Shown one piece after another: positions 26,201-39,930 of a stretch of 64,000 nt of DNA (position 1 is the stretch's first letter; every line of letters starts with the position of its first letter). Position numbers and translations under genes: made by a program. The stretch is from Diprion similis (taxonomy: Eukaryota; Arthropoda; Insecta; Hymenoptera; Diprionidae), in assembly GCF_021155765.1 (NCBI RefSeq), contig NC_060106.1, forward strand, positions 10,051,501 through 10,115,500, written 5' to 3'. The notes under the pieces are model-generated. The model was not told where the DNA came from and ran no database searches. It saw only the letters and a list, made by a program, of their open reading frames with translations.

Positions 26201-29200
26201 AAGGACTTGTTCGCCCTTATGAAAATAGGGACAGATTTCTGCGGAATTATGTAGTCGCAAACCTAACGTACTTTGTTTTATACTGACATGAATATAAGAT
26301 TTATTGCAATATATTGTACGGCGGATATAGTGAGATACGTATTTTACAGTAAAACATTTCCTCTTTTAAGATTCATTTATTTCCCTCGCTTCTTGAATCA
26401 CTCACAAACGCGACGAGTCCTTTGACTTTTGGAAGTTTTAATTTTAAAGTTGTTCAAATCAATGTAAATCTTTCCATAATACTTTACATTATATTTGCCA
26501 CAGTGAATATAGTACGAATATATATTTACGGATCACGGTTGCAGTTAACTTCACATCGATCGTTGCGTTATCTGTATGTAAGATAATTACATCGCATTTG
26601 ATGTTATTTACATAGATCTCATATGCGTATAGTGATACACGTTTTAAAAGTGTGTGTGCGAATGACCACACTGCATCTTTGATAGAGTAAATGAATAATT
26701 TTATGACGTTGACACTAGCAGGTAATTAATCAGCGGGTAACACACGCGGAAGGGTTACAGGGAGTGACCAAACGATGGGCCGGGCTTGAAATTCCGAATT
26801 TGAAAAGTTCCGAAAGCGCCAAATTGAAAATTACTTGGTGACTAAACTTAAAGTAAAGGAATCAAACTCTGACCAAACATCAAGGTTTCGAATACCGGGT
26901 TTCCGAAACCCAACGCTCACAGTTATGGAAGCGCAAAATTCCGAACGGACAAAATGCCGAAAGGGCATAACTTCGAAAAGTCAAAGTTCCGAAAGTGCGA
27001 AAATGAGGAAATTTAAAAATCTGAATTATCAAAACTTCTGATCTATCGAAACTTCATTTTTCGGAACTTTGCTCTATCTTAACTTGAATTTTCAGAATAT
27101 TGCATTACGAAACTTTGAGCCGTCGGGTTGCCAACCATTTAGAACTTTGTTGTTTCGTAAAAGTTTGATCTCTTTATTTCAAGTTTCGCCATCAAATAAT
27201 TCGAGATTAGGCGTTTTCGGAACTTCAACCCCCCACCCCGAAACAATGAAACTTAGCAAGATTATTCAGGGAACTCCTTCGAATATATTTAATAGTTTTA
27301 TATCATTTGCTCATTCCCTGAAAGCCTTTTAGACGTTTTACCTGCTGCATATTACCTGATAGTTTCACGAAGCTGAAGTTAGTAATGTTACTGTAACGAA
27401 ACATCGGGGAAAACTTCATTAGGTATTATTTAATCTTAGAATGACTTTCAATGATTTGGCTTTTCAAAATATGAATGTGTTTTATTTAGTGTGGTTTACT
27501 CAATTTCATACAATGCCGAATCTGTGAAGTAACAATCTTTCCTAAATACGCATCATAAAAATAAAATTATTAACTTCAAGCCTATCTAGTTTCAGCGTCA
27601 CAATAATTTTACGTTTTTTTTTTTAATAATTATACGATTGTTCCGATTATACTCCGCGCCTGATGCAGATTAATCGTTTAATCGTATTTCCAACGTTACT
27701 AGAACATTTAATATTAATAGTAATCTTTCTACGACCGAATAAAAGAGGCCGGTGGACGATGTGAATTTCAGCGATTACACGAGAGTCGATTACACACGAG
27801 TTACACGTCTGTGCTAAGTTACAGTAATTTTTCTAAGTTCCTTCAATAACGTATTGCGAAATCTCACTTCCGTACACACCGAAATGCGGTGATGGATAGC
27901 TAGGACAATAGTCATAAAATATCATAATTGAGATATCGGTGTCCCTGCTTTGCATATGGAATGCGTTTTAAATTTGATTTCCAGGTAGCTTAATCGAGAG
28001 CCAAAGTTAAAAGTCCCGTTATATATCGATACTCACAGTTTTCATTTATCTTCGTTAACTCAGTATAAGCTAGTTCAAGTTATGATTGAAATTTTTCAAA
28101 CTATTCGCACTGAGAGCAAAAGTAAAGTGATCATGCCAGTCTAGACATCGGGAGAAAGTAAAAGAAGTCACGTGCGGGTCGCTGACTCAAGGTAATTCGT
28201 GTATTCGGATTTCGGGAATATATACATATATTTCCGACCAATCTACGTTATTTCTGATTATAGCATATTTTGAACAAATTTGCAGTATGATGTTCATACT
28301 ATTATCCATGTCCAATAATTTTTTTTTTTTTTTTCTTTACATTAATAAACAAGACCGTCAATTATGAACGTTCTATACTTTTTTGTCAATAGTTCTATTA
28401 TTGTCTAATATTTAATATTTGTAATCTAAAATGTCCAATTCTGAATTTTTATTTGTATATAATTTCTTAACGTCATGAAATTGGATAATGGGTAAAGTTA
28501 TTTGGATGCACCACTGGTTGTTCTTGACACAGTTGAATGCATGTAAGAGTTGTTTTAAAAATGCACTGAACCAAGGATAATGAACCCATGTGCGTAGTAA
28601 TTCAATGTCTCCTTAATATGTGCTTTATTCAATTCTTCTGCTTGTTACTTGATCAATTCATCCGAGAGTGCAATACCTTGACCTACATAGTAAATAGTAA
28701 AGTAAAACTTTCTCTTCTATCCTTTAATGAATGAATTTGGGCTCAGGGAGTTTTTACTACTATCAATCCAGTTGTTTCTTATTAATTTCCAACCTGCCCA
28801 TCTGCTTGTACTGACTTTTTTTTAATATATAGATGAAAAATTCAAACGAAAAACTTTTGCATAATATGTTTGATCTTCCTTGTATGCACAGGTAAAAAAT
28901 GCAAAATTGTGTAGGGTAAAGTCGTTGATTAATTATTTTTTATTTAATTTTTCAGATTGCAGAAAATGACAGGCTACCGAAATGTGTTTGCTATCGGTGC
29001 ATGTATAATTTGGAAAATTTTTACGACTTCAGAACAGCATGCGTCAACGCAGTGGCCCTTCTTGAGAGGTGCCTGCCACCCCACCACGGTGATGTAAGTT
29101 TCTTCTTTTTCTTTTGATTTAAATTAGAAACTTATGTATAAATCACGGTGTAGTAGGTAATAAATTGACAAAGAGATGTAATAATCAATCCAACAATGCT

Positions 29201-32200
29201 TTTTATACTGCGCAACTAAGATCGGGGATGGAACACAAAACCACGGCCATCAGTTTACTCAGCTGCGTTCAGAACTCCTCAAGGAAAAAGAAAACATGCC
29301 AATACTCATTCCAGAAGCACCCATAGTAAACCCCAACGGTGCTTTAGGAACTCCGCCAAGATTGAATTCGGATGGAGAAGCAGATCATGAAATTGAAGAG
29401 ATCCTTGATCACGGTGCCAGTGATGATGGTGAGTAAATTTAATTATCAACTAAACGATTCTGGCTGCATTGCTCTCATTGAGTATATGGCTAATTGCGTT
29501 GTACTGAAATAGGTGCTGATGATCACGATGACCAAAAATCAGAAGAGTATGAAATGGATATGGAAACAAACCCAAGTGACTTTTTAGAACTGACGTCCAT
29601 GGTCACTGATGATGTGGACGAAGGTGACTCGCTCAATGTTCCAGGGACTAATAATGAATCTGGTATATTTCAACATACCTCAGAACAACACGAAGTTTAT
29701 GTCTGTTCTTTATGCAACAAAGCGTTTAGTTCGAAAGGACACTTGTCACTGCATGCTAGAATCCATGTTGGAGCAGGTGATATAGTTGGAGAAAAGGTCA
29801 TCACTGACGATCATACATCATACAAAAGGCCATATCAATGCGATTTATGCAACAAATCATACTCCACTGCGAAACATAGGTGGGGTCATGTATCTACTAC
29901 CCACAGGTGAGCTAATTGCCTGATCCATGTGAACACTGGCGTAGAAATAGTTTTGTATTCATACAATTTGCTCATTATCTGAAATATTTTTGTGGATTAG
30001 AGGAGAATTTTCCTCAACTGTAAATTAACATTCATTTCTCAGTCATTACTTTGTAATCTTTGGATCATTTCAAATCGTTATTATAATCATGTCATTTTAT
30101 TTACCCTAGAGGACATCCAGCAGTGACTTGCAGGTACTGTTCACGGATTTACTCGACAAGAACAAATTTGGAAGAACATATAAAGTCGCGGCACGCAGGC
30201 TTACCTCCACCTCCTGAGTTGCCGTTACCCTATGTTCAACAAGATAATAAATTTCAGTGCAAATCATGTCCAAAAATGTACACAAATGTGACAGATCTAA
30301 ACAAGCACAGTCGAATATGCGCTGGTGAACGAAAGAAAGAAACTTCCAACAAGATTTCTATGCAAAAAATGACCAAGACTGTTATCGACACATCTGACTT
30401 GTCAAGTTTAGATTCTGACGACGAAGGCAAAGATTATAGGGATGCAAAAGCAAAACTGGCAAAAAATCCCCAGTTAACAATTCTTAAACAAGCCTTGACA
30501 AAAAAGGAGAATTTCAAACGAGATTTTGACGAACCAAGAACAAACCAAAAACCGAAGAAAATATGTAGAACAGGTAAATTTGTCAAAAACGTAACATATT
30601 AGTTCGTTTCAATTTCTTTTCATTTCTTATCCCAATTCTCGTACCCTTTAATGTATTGTCTTCTGTTTTAATATTAATCACATTTTCAACTTGTCATATA
30701 TGATATAATAGTAAAAAGTTAACAGCAAAATTATATTACCTAACAGATAGCAGTGAAACAGACGGACAGAAGAGGTGGTATTGTGAGACATGTCCTCAGA
30801 GCTTTACATCTGTGGATAGTCTTAAAGAACATGAACTCACTCACGATGCTGACAAACCCTTTATTTGTATTTTGTGTGAAAAAGATTTTTCATTGAAGTC
30901 ATCACTAAGTAGGCACATTGTGGCATCTCACGGCGTTGATCCCAGTCCAATAATTGATAGTGATAAATGCCTGAAAAGATCTGCTGCTTTACAGATGTCC
31001 AACAAACCAAAAGAAACAGTAACCAATGAGCGCAGTAGGGATATTTCAGATTCCTCATTGTCCCCTCAGGTATATTATAGATGTATTGAAGTTCATTTAC
31101 TTAATTGCAGCTAAATGTAGCTTTAGAAGTCGATGAAATTCACATTTTGTCGATGTTTATTTAATACTTCGCATGAACTTTTACAACTTTTTACATTCTT
31201 TGTCGTTGTTCAATCCTTTTTGATACTTGGTAGATAATAGTGTTTACAATTATATTCCTATGATTTATTTATCGAATTATTACAGGGTAACCCTGAAAAT
31301 GAATCTGAACATGAAAGTAGTCCAGAGAACATGATTGAAATTGAAACTGTTTTCGTCTGTGAAATCTGTACTCGTGATTTCAATGATCGTGCTTCACTGT
31401 GGTTGCATATTCGAGCAACTCACAAAGAATATGCAGCATTTGCATGTGGCGTGTGTTTAAAAATTTGCTCTGATAATACTCAGCTGCTCAATCACGTCAA
31501 TATGTACCATGGAGGATCTAAGTTACAAGTTTCTGAACAACGAAGGTATGATTCTTTTTTTATTTAACTTTAAAGTACTATCTAACTGAATATGTGCATT
31601 GCTTCTTTCAGGTACAGTTGTACAATTTGCGGCAGGCAACATGATTCAAGAAAAAAATTGATAACACATGTCTCAATACACAGCGTTGACCCTAGCTATG
31701 ACCCAGCCAGTTTTGTTCAGCTCAATAGTAATTACTATAATGAAAATTTCAACAGTAACGAAGCAAATGATCAGACAGTAGAGTTTGATGGTGACGAAGG
31801 TGAAAGAATGGATTGCTATATTTGTTACAAGTCATTTCCTAGTGAAGATCATCTTATACGCCATCAAAGAAATGCTCACAAGGTAAAATTGTATGGTATG
31901 AAACTATGAAATATGAACAAAGTTATTTTTCGACTTTTGCAATGCTGATTGACGAACAAAGTTTATTCAGCATCTATTATAAAGTCAAGATTATCAATCA
32001 AGTTATTTCAAGGGTAATACATTAATTTCTTGGGAATTGTAAGTTATACAAGGTGACCCAGGACTATCCTCCCATAGGCTACCAATGTATTCCGCGTGAA
32101 TGAAAATTTGCGACTAAAACATTTCTCATAGGAAGATTGTCTTCTGAGAATTACAGCTGTTTGAAATTAGCTAATCTAGTAGCATCTTGTGGTAAAGAAC

Positions 32201-35200
32201 AGAACGAAAACAGGGTTGATGGATTGTTGTTTGACCGTTATGTACTCTGCCGCTGTCCTAAGCTATCAGATGATACGGCATTGGCCAATTTCAAACGGCT
32301 GTAATTCGCAAATAAAAAATATTTTATCAAAAGTAAAAAACGTTTCTGTCGCAGATTTTCATGAGAACACAGTTGTAGCCTTTGGGAAGGTAGTCCTGGG
32401 TCAGCCTGTATACGTGAATCTACCATAGTCATAAAAATTATCGGAACTAGTTGGGCACAAGCTTTGTCATCAAATTTGCACTTTGCTAAGATCGATAAAG
32501 CACTACTAAAACTTGTGATATCAATGTGATCAAATAAAATAACTGTACTTTGTAAAGAGCATTGATTCTATTGAGTGGTATGACCAATACCAGTTCGTTA
32601 TCGTTTTATGAACTTGTCAAGTAGTTTTTCAGAAACATCACTTTTTAAGAATCATACCATTCACGATAGCATAATTTTACAATATCGTTTTTTATTTTTG
32701 TGAATTATTCGGTTCATATTTATCAGTTGGGATACTGATTCCGATATACGTTTACATCAGTGAAATTGGAAACGATTAAACTTTTCACTTCTTCTTTCAG
32801 TCTGAACCACTGGCACCAATTGGAGAAAATGCTGGCAATGGAAGCGGGACTGGTTCTGTGAGTGGTAATGGAAATCGAGCACAGTATCATTTATTTTTCG
32901 TATGTGAATTATGTGGTAGTTCTCACCCAAGCAAATGGGAACGCTGGCTTCATGTCAGTAGTATTCACAGCAATGAGCCTGCTATTAGAGTAAGTTTTTA
33001 GTTTATCATGTGTTTCTTCTCTTATGGCATAGTATTCATTTTCAAATAAGTTCACGTTTTGTTTTTTATTTCATATTATCTTGAATATGGATGTTGGATT
33101 TGCAGATAAGATTTATTGAAAACAAAAGTGTAGACAATTTTGATAACATAATTACAGGCAGGTTTCTATTTTTTAACACAGTAGGCTCGTGAAAATTTGT
33201 TTGAGAAATAAATTTATTATATTCGGTTTAGTTTACTTTAAAAATGTGATGGAAATATTATTTTTTATAGCAGAAACGAAATCATGGTACTAATTCAAAC
33301 GTTTTCTCTTGCGTTTAGTGTGAACGGGACACCTGTGGCAAAATTTTCGCTACTAGATCATTGCGCAATGAACATGTGCAACATCATTCTGCTCAAGGCG
33401 CTTCTCCGAACACTTGTGAAATATGCGGAAAACTTTGGGGTAGCCGAGTCGATTATTGGAAACATGTGATGGGCGTTCATTCGGATACCGTGCCTTTAAT
33501 TTGTGGTGTTTGTCTGAAGGTTTTCCCTGACGTGATTCAACTAAGTGCCCATGTAAAAGCTAAGCATTGGCCTCTGACAAACGGAGATTTTAGTTGCGAT
33601 ATTTGTGGCAGACCATATTCGAACAAGTCGAAAATGTCCAGACACAGAAAAATTCATGGGCTGGATGTAGATAGTTATATAAATAGCAATGTTCTTGAGT
33701 CAATTACCGACGCCACCAGGATTGATTACATCATTCCTGATCCAAATTTGAGCTGTGAAATGTGTTCTAATTTGAAATTTGCAGATTTAAAAGAATTATG
33801 TTCTCACAGACGAAATATTCACGGCTTGTTCCCGTGTGATTTATGTAACAAATATTACGGACGGACATCTCACTTATGGAAACATGTTAATCGCGTGCAT
33901 AAAGGACATGAGGATGTAACATGCAGGTACTGTTCGAAGACAAGTGCATCCAAGGAACATTTAGCTGCCCATATTGCAAAGATTCACAGGTATGAACCCG
34001 AGACTAAAAAAGAAACACGGGAATCGATGAGTGTCAAATCACCAAATCCAGATGACGAAACTCCTCATCATTGCGAAAAATGTAACAAAGGGTTTCATAA
34101 ACGGTATCTGTTACGTCGTCATATGAAAGGCTGTCAGAACTACCGAAAAGATCCTGGGGCGCTACTAACTCGATGCAGAGCTTGTGAAAGGATATTCAAG
34201 GATCGTGCCAGTTTGCAAAAGCACATAGAAAACCATCATAGTACATACACGTGTCACCTCTGCAATGAAGAAGTAACATCAAAGTTAGGTATTATGACTC
34301 ACAACAGAGTTCATCATATGAACCATCCTGACTTGACTTGCGATCATACCAACTGCAAGAAATTATTCAGAACCAGGGAAGATCTGGAATCTCATAAAAA
34401 GGATCACAAATATCACAATACACCAAATGTCTGTGATTTTTGTGGTGACACCGTGGAAAATAAGCTCAAATTAAAAATGCACATTTTATCCCTACATAGA
34501 AACGAAATCGGTGTTTCTTGTGGAGTTTGTTTGATTCCGATGAAGGATCCCAAGGAATTAAAGAGACATGTAGAGGACGTTCATAATCATATTTTATCAA
34601 AGCCAAATACTTGCAAAGTATGTGGCAAACAGTATGCTTCTAAGTGGAAGGCTTTCGATCATACGAAAAAGTGTCATGGAAAAGTATTCCGGACTTGTAA
34701 ACAATGTCTTGCTGTCTTTACCAAAGATGAGGCACTGAGAAACCATTACGCCAATGTTCACAATGTTCCAAAAGACCAGTTATCTGGCTTCAATTATCGA
34801 TTAGAGGCGTTGAGTGGAAAACCAGAAGACTATGAACCAGCAAACTTACTTGTTAAAGAAGAACCGGAAGATTTAGACTTTGAAGAAGATGCATGCGATG
34901 AAGATTCTAGCGAGTTGAAAAGAAAGAGACCTTTAAGTGACACGTTTGATTGCGATCTATGTCACGAGATATTTTTAAATGATGAAACACTGACCCAACA
35001 TTGTCAAAATGTCCATAACATGAATCCTCTTAGGAATTCAAAAAAAACGAAAACTGATTGTGTAGGTGCTAAAAGAAAAATGAGGGAGAGAGAAAACTTT
35101 GAATGCAAGAATTGCGGGAAACAGTTCTGTACAAAAACTTTGTTTTGGAACCATATCAATGTTTGCACAAAACGTAATAGTGTAAACAAAGATAGTAATA

Positions 35201-37437
35201 ATAGTTTTCCAACCTCAATTCTTGAAGCGCATTTGAAAAATAACAATCAAATAAAAAAAGAAGAACCTGACCCTATTCTGAACGAATCAAATTTGAATAT
35301 ACCAGACTTCAATTTATTTGAGGACATAAACATGCAACTTTCAGCTCAAAAACCTATTCCTGACCTAATGCCCATATCTTCGGTAAAAGGAAATTCAAAT
35401 AGTAAGTACCCACGTAAGGATTCTAGAAAAGTTTACGATGAATCAACAAATACGGAGTGCGCATGTGAAGTTTGTGGAAAACAGTGGCCAGCGAAGAAAC
35501 ATTTATGGCAGCATCTGATTCGTTTTCACAGAGCAGAAGCAGCCGTTACCTGTGGCGTTTGCTTAAAACTTTGTCAGACTTACGAGGAATTAGCAAATCA
35601 CTTGACAGCAACACATGCAGCGATTCTGACTGGTGAAGGAAACAACTTCACATGTAAAATATGTGGGAGATATCACAATGCAAGAAGTAAATTGTGGTTG
35701 CACATGAGTATTCATATCAATTATCATGGTATCGAGTGGTGTCAGAATTGCCAACAAGGATTCGAGGACAGAGAAAAATTGACTGAGCATTTGGAAAATT
35801 GTACAGGAAGACAAATTGAATTTGATGATCATAGTAATGACATAGATGTAAGTGTACAAAATGAAAATGATAATGAAGATAAGGGCAGTCTGATAGATGA
35901 AGATAATTCATTAATGGAAGAAACAGAAGAGTTAGATTTTGAGTCTGAGGCAGAAGATCATGTAGCAGAAAATCACGAGGACAGTAACACTGATGTTTCA
36001 GACAGTGATGCTAGCACCGGAAATACAAGCGACGAGGTAGAAGACGACATTGACAACGAAGAAGACGAAGATGATGGCGAGGAGGTAAATGAAATAGATG
36101 ATGAATCTGGCACACAGAGTAGAGTCACGGAAGATCTCAGTAGTGATTCACACAGCGAAGACGAGGATTCTGAGCATTCGGCTGATGATGTATCTGAGCA
36201 TAGTGATAATGATTTAAATGACAAAGAACCGAATAATGTGAGTCTTCTGAGTGATAGTGATGACACAAACGTCATGGATACTGAAGATTGTGACGAAAAT
36301 AAACTTCAGGAACAAGAAAAAATTGTTGATGTAATTAAAAATCCAAAAAACAAAACAGAGAATGAAGAGGGAGATTACAATTCTCAAAAAGTCGAAGAGA
36401 GATTGCAATCACACAATGTTGATGAAAGAGAATTTGAAGAAAGACCTTGCGAACTACAGAATCAAGCACTTTTAAAAGAAGAGCCTGGAGATTATTTAGA
36501 CGATGAGGGTCCGCCTATTTTAAGTCCAATGGTACCATTACCTGTAAAGACTGATATGGAAGATGAGGAAACAAATCAGTCGGATACAGTGCAGCATAAG
36601 TTGAGTCCAATAGTAGTAACAGCTGCAAGTTCTGAAAGCCCCACAATGGTGGGTGAACTGGACCAAATTAGAGATGAAATAGAAAAACGTGAATCGTCAT
36701 GGCCAGCTCCTAATTCGATAGAAGATGAAGATGATGCCAGTACAATGGAAAATACGAATATATCTACGAATAATTTGGCAGAAATTTTGGAATTAAACTC
36801 TGATAATGATCAAGAAAGTGCGGAACTCCAAGCTGAAGATGAAGGTGCAGAGGTTGAGGATGAAGTTTCTGAAAATGAGGAGGATTCTGGAAATGAAGAG
36901 GCTACCTTGAATGATGTAGAAGACAGATCAGATAGTGAAGACCATAATGAAGAAACAGTAGAACATAGTAATGAGCACCAGGAAGATAATTTGGCAATGC
37001 CAAGTGCAGTTGACATTACAGAGGATGTATGTGATGAAAATTCAAACGAGGAAAGTGCTGATATGGAAGTAGTAGATAATGCAAACACTGTGCAAATACC
37101 CGATTTAGATGGAACTGTACTTATGGTTGCAAATGATGCTGATGGTAATCAGATTCTAATACAGCGTAATGTTTCTGATTTTCCCAATGAAGATTCGAAT
37201 CCCGAAGTGACAGAATACATTTTACAAGAAGATAACGAGTATGAAATAGATAACTATGATGTATCTTTAAACGAGGAGGATGAAACGCAACAGTCTGACG
37301 ATAGTTCCAAGGTCTCGGAAGAAGAGAAGAATATTGAATGCGAAGAGAATTGTATGGAAACTGAAGATAATACAGAAGCAGTAGAAGACGGTCCGATATC
37401 TATCATCAGTGCCAAAAGAAAAGTGTCAAGGACGTAA
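23241..37437 (+). CDS. Large ZAD-domain protein with about 32 C2H2 zinc fingers and an acidic tail
   Basis: Predicted nuclear DNA-binding protein. I do not recognise a specific ortholog. The exons are 23241-23375, 28956-29093, 29221-29428, 29513-29906, 30110-30573, 30747-31069, 31286-31545, 31612-31882, 32801-32989 and 33319-37437, all in frame, giving about 2166 residues. Exons 1-2 form a ZAD (zinc-finger-associated, dimerising) domain with paired cysteines CRLC and CVCYRC, residues about 10-85. Fingers 1-11 are spread over exons 4-9. Fingers 12-32 lie in the single 4.1 kb last exon. Several fingers carry a CGVCLK signature, and multi-finger blocks are repeated within the protein. After about residue 1620 the chain is mostly Asp, Glu, Ser and Asn to the end. 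Intron 1 is 5.6 kb. AATAAA follows the stop at 37451-37456. Confidence 0.93.
24700..24960. promoter_or_regulatory. GC/CpG-rich island with G-quadruplex motif, intron 1
   Basis: About 260 bases much richer in G, C and CpG than anything nearby. At 24887-24911 five GGG runs are separated by 1-5 bases (GGG-tcccc-GGG-t-GGG-tc-GGG-tc-GGG), which fits the canonical G-quadruplex pattern on the plus strand. It may be an alternative promoter or enhancer of the host gene. The motif is seen; the function is inferred. Confidence 0.4.
26776..27235. repeat. Fold-back repeat built on TTCCGAA / TTCGGAA
   Basis: The left half carries several copies of forms like AAAGTTCCGAAAG. The right half carries their complements, such as TTTTCGGAACTTTG. 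The outer arms match: AAAAGTTCCGAAAGCGCC near 26803 against GGCGTTTTCGGAACTTC near 27209. The whole block therefore reads as one large imperfect palindrome of about 460 bases. No coding capacity is seen. Confidence 0.55.
32045..32412. mobile_element. MITE-like non-autonomous DNA transposon in intron 8 of the ZAD gene
   Basis: About 368 bases with long terminal inverted repeats. The left end TATACAAGGTGACCCAGGAC matches the right end read backwards, TATACAGGCTGACCCAGGAC, and similarity continues for roughly 65 bases. Inner segments also pair (CAGCTGTTTGAAATTAG with CCAATTTCAAACGGCTG). A TA dinucleotide at each edge suggests a TA target site of the Tc1/mariner type, which is an inference. There is no transposase frame. 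Confidence 0.75.
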
Positions 37438-38398
37438 CTTACTTTGTACAAATAAATTTAAGAAATTAATCAACTATTATACTAATCCAAAACAAAGTTA
37501 TTTTTTAACAAACCACGATTTTCTGGCTTAGGTGAAACTGTTTGCCAGGAATTATTCATGATACGAAAGATTCTGTGGGCATTAAACCACACTGAGTTTT
37601 ATACAAGCATAAAGTATTACCAAAAATATTTCATTGAAATAAAGCCAGTTGTCTTACGGGCCAACATAGACTCATTATTCAAAACAAGTATCTACATATT
37701 ATACGTTCTTATTTTAGGGTACATTTTAGTGTACCAATGCCTCAAAATTAACAATAAAAATAAGTCGACATTTTTTGGGTACCAAACTTGAGCACAAGTG
37801 GTAAAGTACAATTGAGCAATCCTTTTATTTTCATCTCAACCCTATATATATATAGTTACATATAATTGTGGAAATAAACGATTCAAAACTCAGGGCTTAA
37901 ATATTTAGTGGCACAGGCACGGTCATGCTTTTTGTGCTATGAATATCCGAAATGCTACAGATTAATGTACAATATCCGCAATGTCGAGTTAAGGCCATAT
38001 CAAGATGGAAATGTTATATGATACAAGTGAAATAACTTTTTAAGTTTCAATAAATCTGGTAAAATTGTAAATTTGCGTGAAGAGCACAAACTTGTTAAAT
38101 GGTTATACGTATAATAATGGTTACTGACCATTCCCTCCTGTACCCCACACAAGCTATTAGTTGCTCGTGGAGGATATACCCTTTCAGGAATAGCGGGTTT
38201 GTAAGTAATTACTGTTATTATTATTATTGTAACATTCATAGTTCCGAACTAAATTGTTATTTGTATAATATCGTGTTATGAGGTAATTCGAATAATTTTG
38301 GTAATTTTCGGTGAACTTTCGTTGCTACGTATCAATTTCTTGATTAATCAGTAATTCTGATAATAGGACGATACGTCATCAAATACGTCCGTATTTAT

Positions 38399-38452
38399 TT
38401 GCCATATATACATATACACACACATATACACACACATATACATATATTATAT
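38399..38452. repeat. CA/TA-rich microsatellite
   Basis: Interrupted runs of CACACATATA and ATATACATA units. Simple sequence with no other feature. Confidence 0.7.
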
Positions 38453-39930
38453 TTGACATATCAGTGTTACAGGCAGATTGGATAATCTGGAATATTCACA
38501 AAATACTGGTATTGTCATTAGGTCGTATGAAATTGTACACGTGTTACATATTCTATATGAATTCAAGATATTCCAGGATCCGGGTGAGTGAAACGTATTC
38601 CATCAGCAAATTGTTTTACGCCCGCAAACGTAATCTATAGATTTATTACTTTATGACTTTTCCGTTGTTTGAGTCTGTCAGTAGATCCAGTGATTCATAA
38701 TGAAGTAGAATCGCAACATATTCTCTACTAGTGAGTCTACTAAACTAGTCATAGATTATCTATTCCGCCTGAAACATCAATATTATTTATTGTATTCATT
38801 CCAAAATAATTATTGAATAGTATGACAGTTTATCTACGTATTCAAATTACATAATTAGTTGACTACGAATGACAAAAATTGAATGGTTGTGTTTACCTGC
38901 CGATTTTCTACTTTGCTTATAAGAATTCTACAAATCTTAATTTTGTTTGTGCTGATTCTCAACTTTTCTTAAAATATTTTAAACATGCTACACACACCTT
39001 GAATACTGCAAAAAACGGGTCACAATGTGAAAATATAAAGTGGTCTAGAAAATGTTTTCTGGATATTTTCTCTGTAAATATTGTAGCATATTGCTGTCAT
39101 TTAGGCAAGTAACTATAAAATTAAATTTTAAGTTGTGATAAAATGAAAAACAGTCATACTATATTTTCTATTTTATAATGACACTTTGTTTCGTTTAGAC
39201 TTAAAATTTCATATATAAGGAAATGTATATTGTGATAAGTCGATCACTTGTATAAAAAAATTAACAAACCATTTACTTAAGTTCAACAATAATACAAAGC
39301 ATATGAATGAAGTTGGTTTAATTATTAGTTAATTAAAATTGGATTAATTGATCATTTCAACAGGTAAAATTATATCACTAGAATTTGCTAATATAACAGT
39401 TATATAAGATGAAAACCTTTTGAAATAAATGCCTAAAGTTAATTTGCATAATATTGCGTTCGATTCAACTCTTGATTACCTAGTGGATGCAAAATCTGAA
39501 TCTCTTAAATGACGCAGTTGCAAGTCAAATCTTAATCAAATAAAAACAAAATTGTGAAATTAAACTGAATCAATTAGAATAATATTGCTGAATGTGGTTG
39601 AAGTTCAGTTATAAGTATTGGTTTTTCTTTGATTATATCACAGTTGCGCTCTATCATAGTTAATCGACAATTACGTATAATAATTCACTTCGTTTCTTCC
39701 CTGATCTTTCAGATCAGTCACGGTGTCCAACGACACGGGACTTGAAATCATTGTATAAAATTTCCTGGACATTCATAACATTTTGAACTGCATAATCACT
39801 GAATATCAGTAGTTTGAAACAGTAATCTTTAAATACAAATGATACTTAAATAATATGGTCATCGATAAATGTAAAGTTCCGAATTAGTTGAATTTCTCAA
39901 AAAAAGGATTGAAAATCCCTATGCTCTGCT

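Larger units (their letters stand above)
23376..28955. other. Intron 1 of the ZAD zinc-finger gene
   Basis: A 5.6 kb intron, by far the longest in the window. It separates the two halves of the ZAD domain. Only two structures stand out: a GC/CpG-rich island around 24,700-24,960 and a fold-back repeat around 26,776-27,235. Open frames inside it have no domain similarity that I can see. Confidence 0.7.

Noticed and set aside
26835-27332. Open frames inside the TTCCGAA fold-back
   Set aside because: They are translations of the repeat, not genes.
32189-32432. Open frames on both strands in the intron 8 MITE
   Set aside because: Short, without transposase motifs, and fully explained by the inverted-repeat element.
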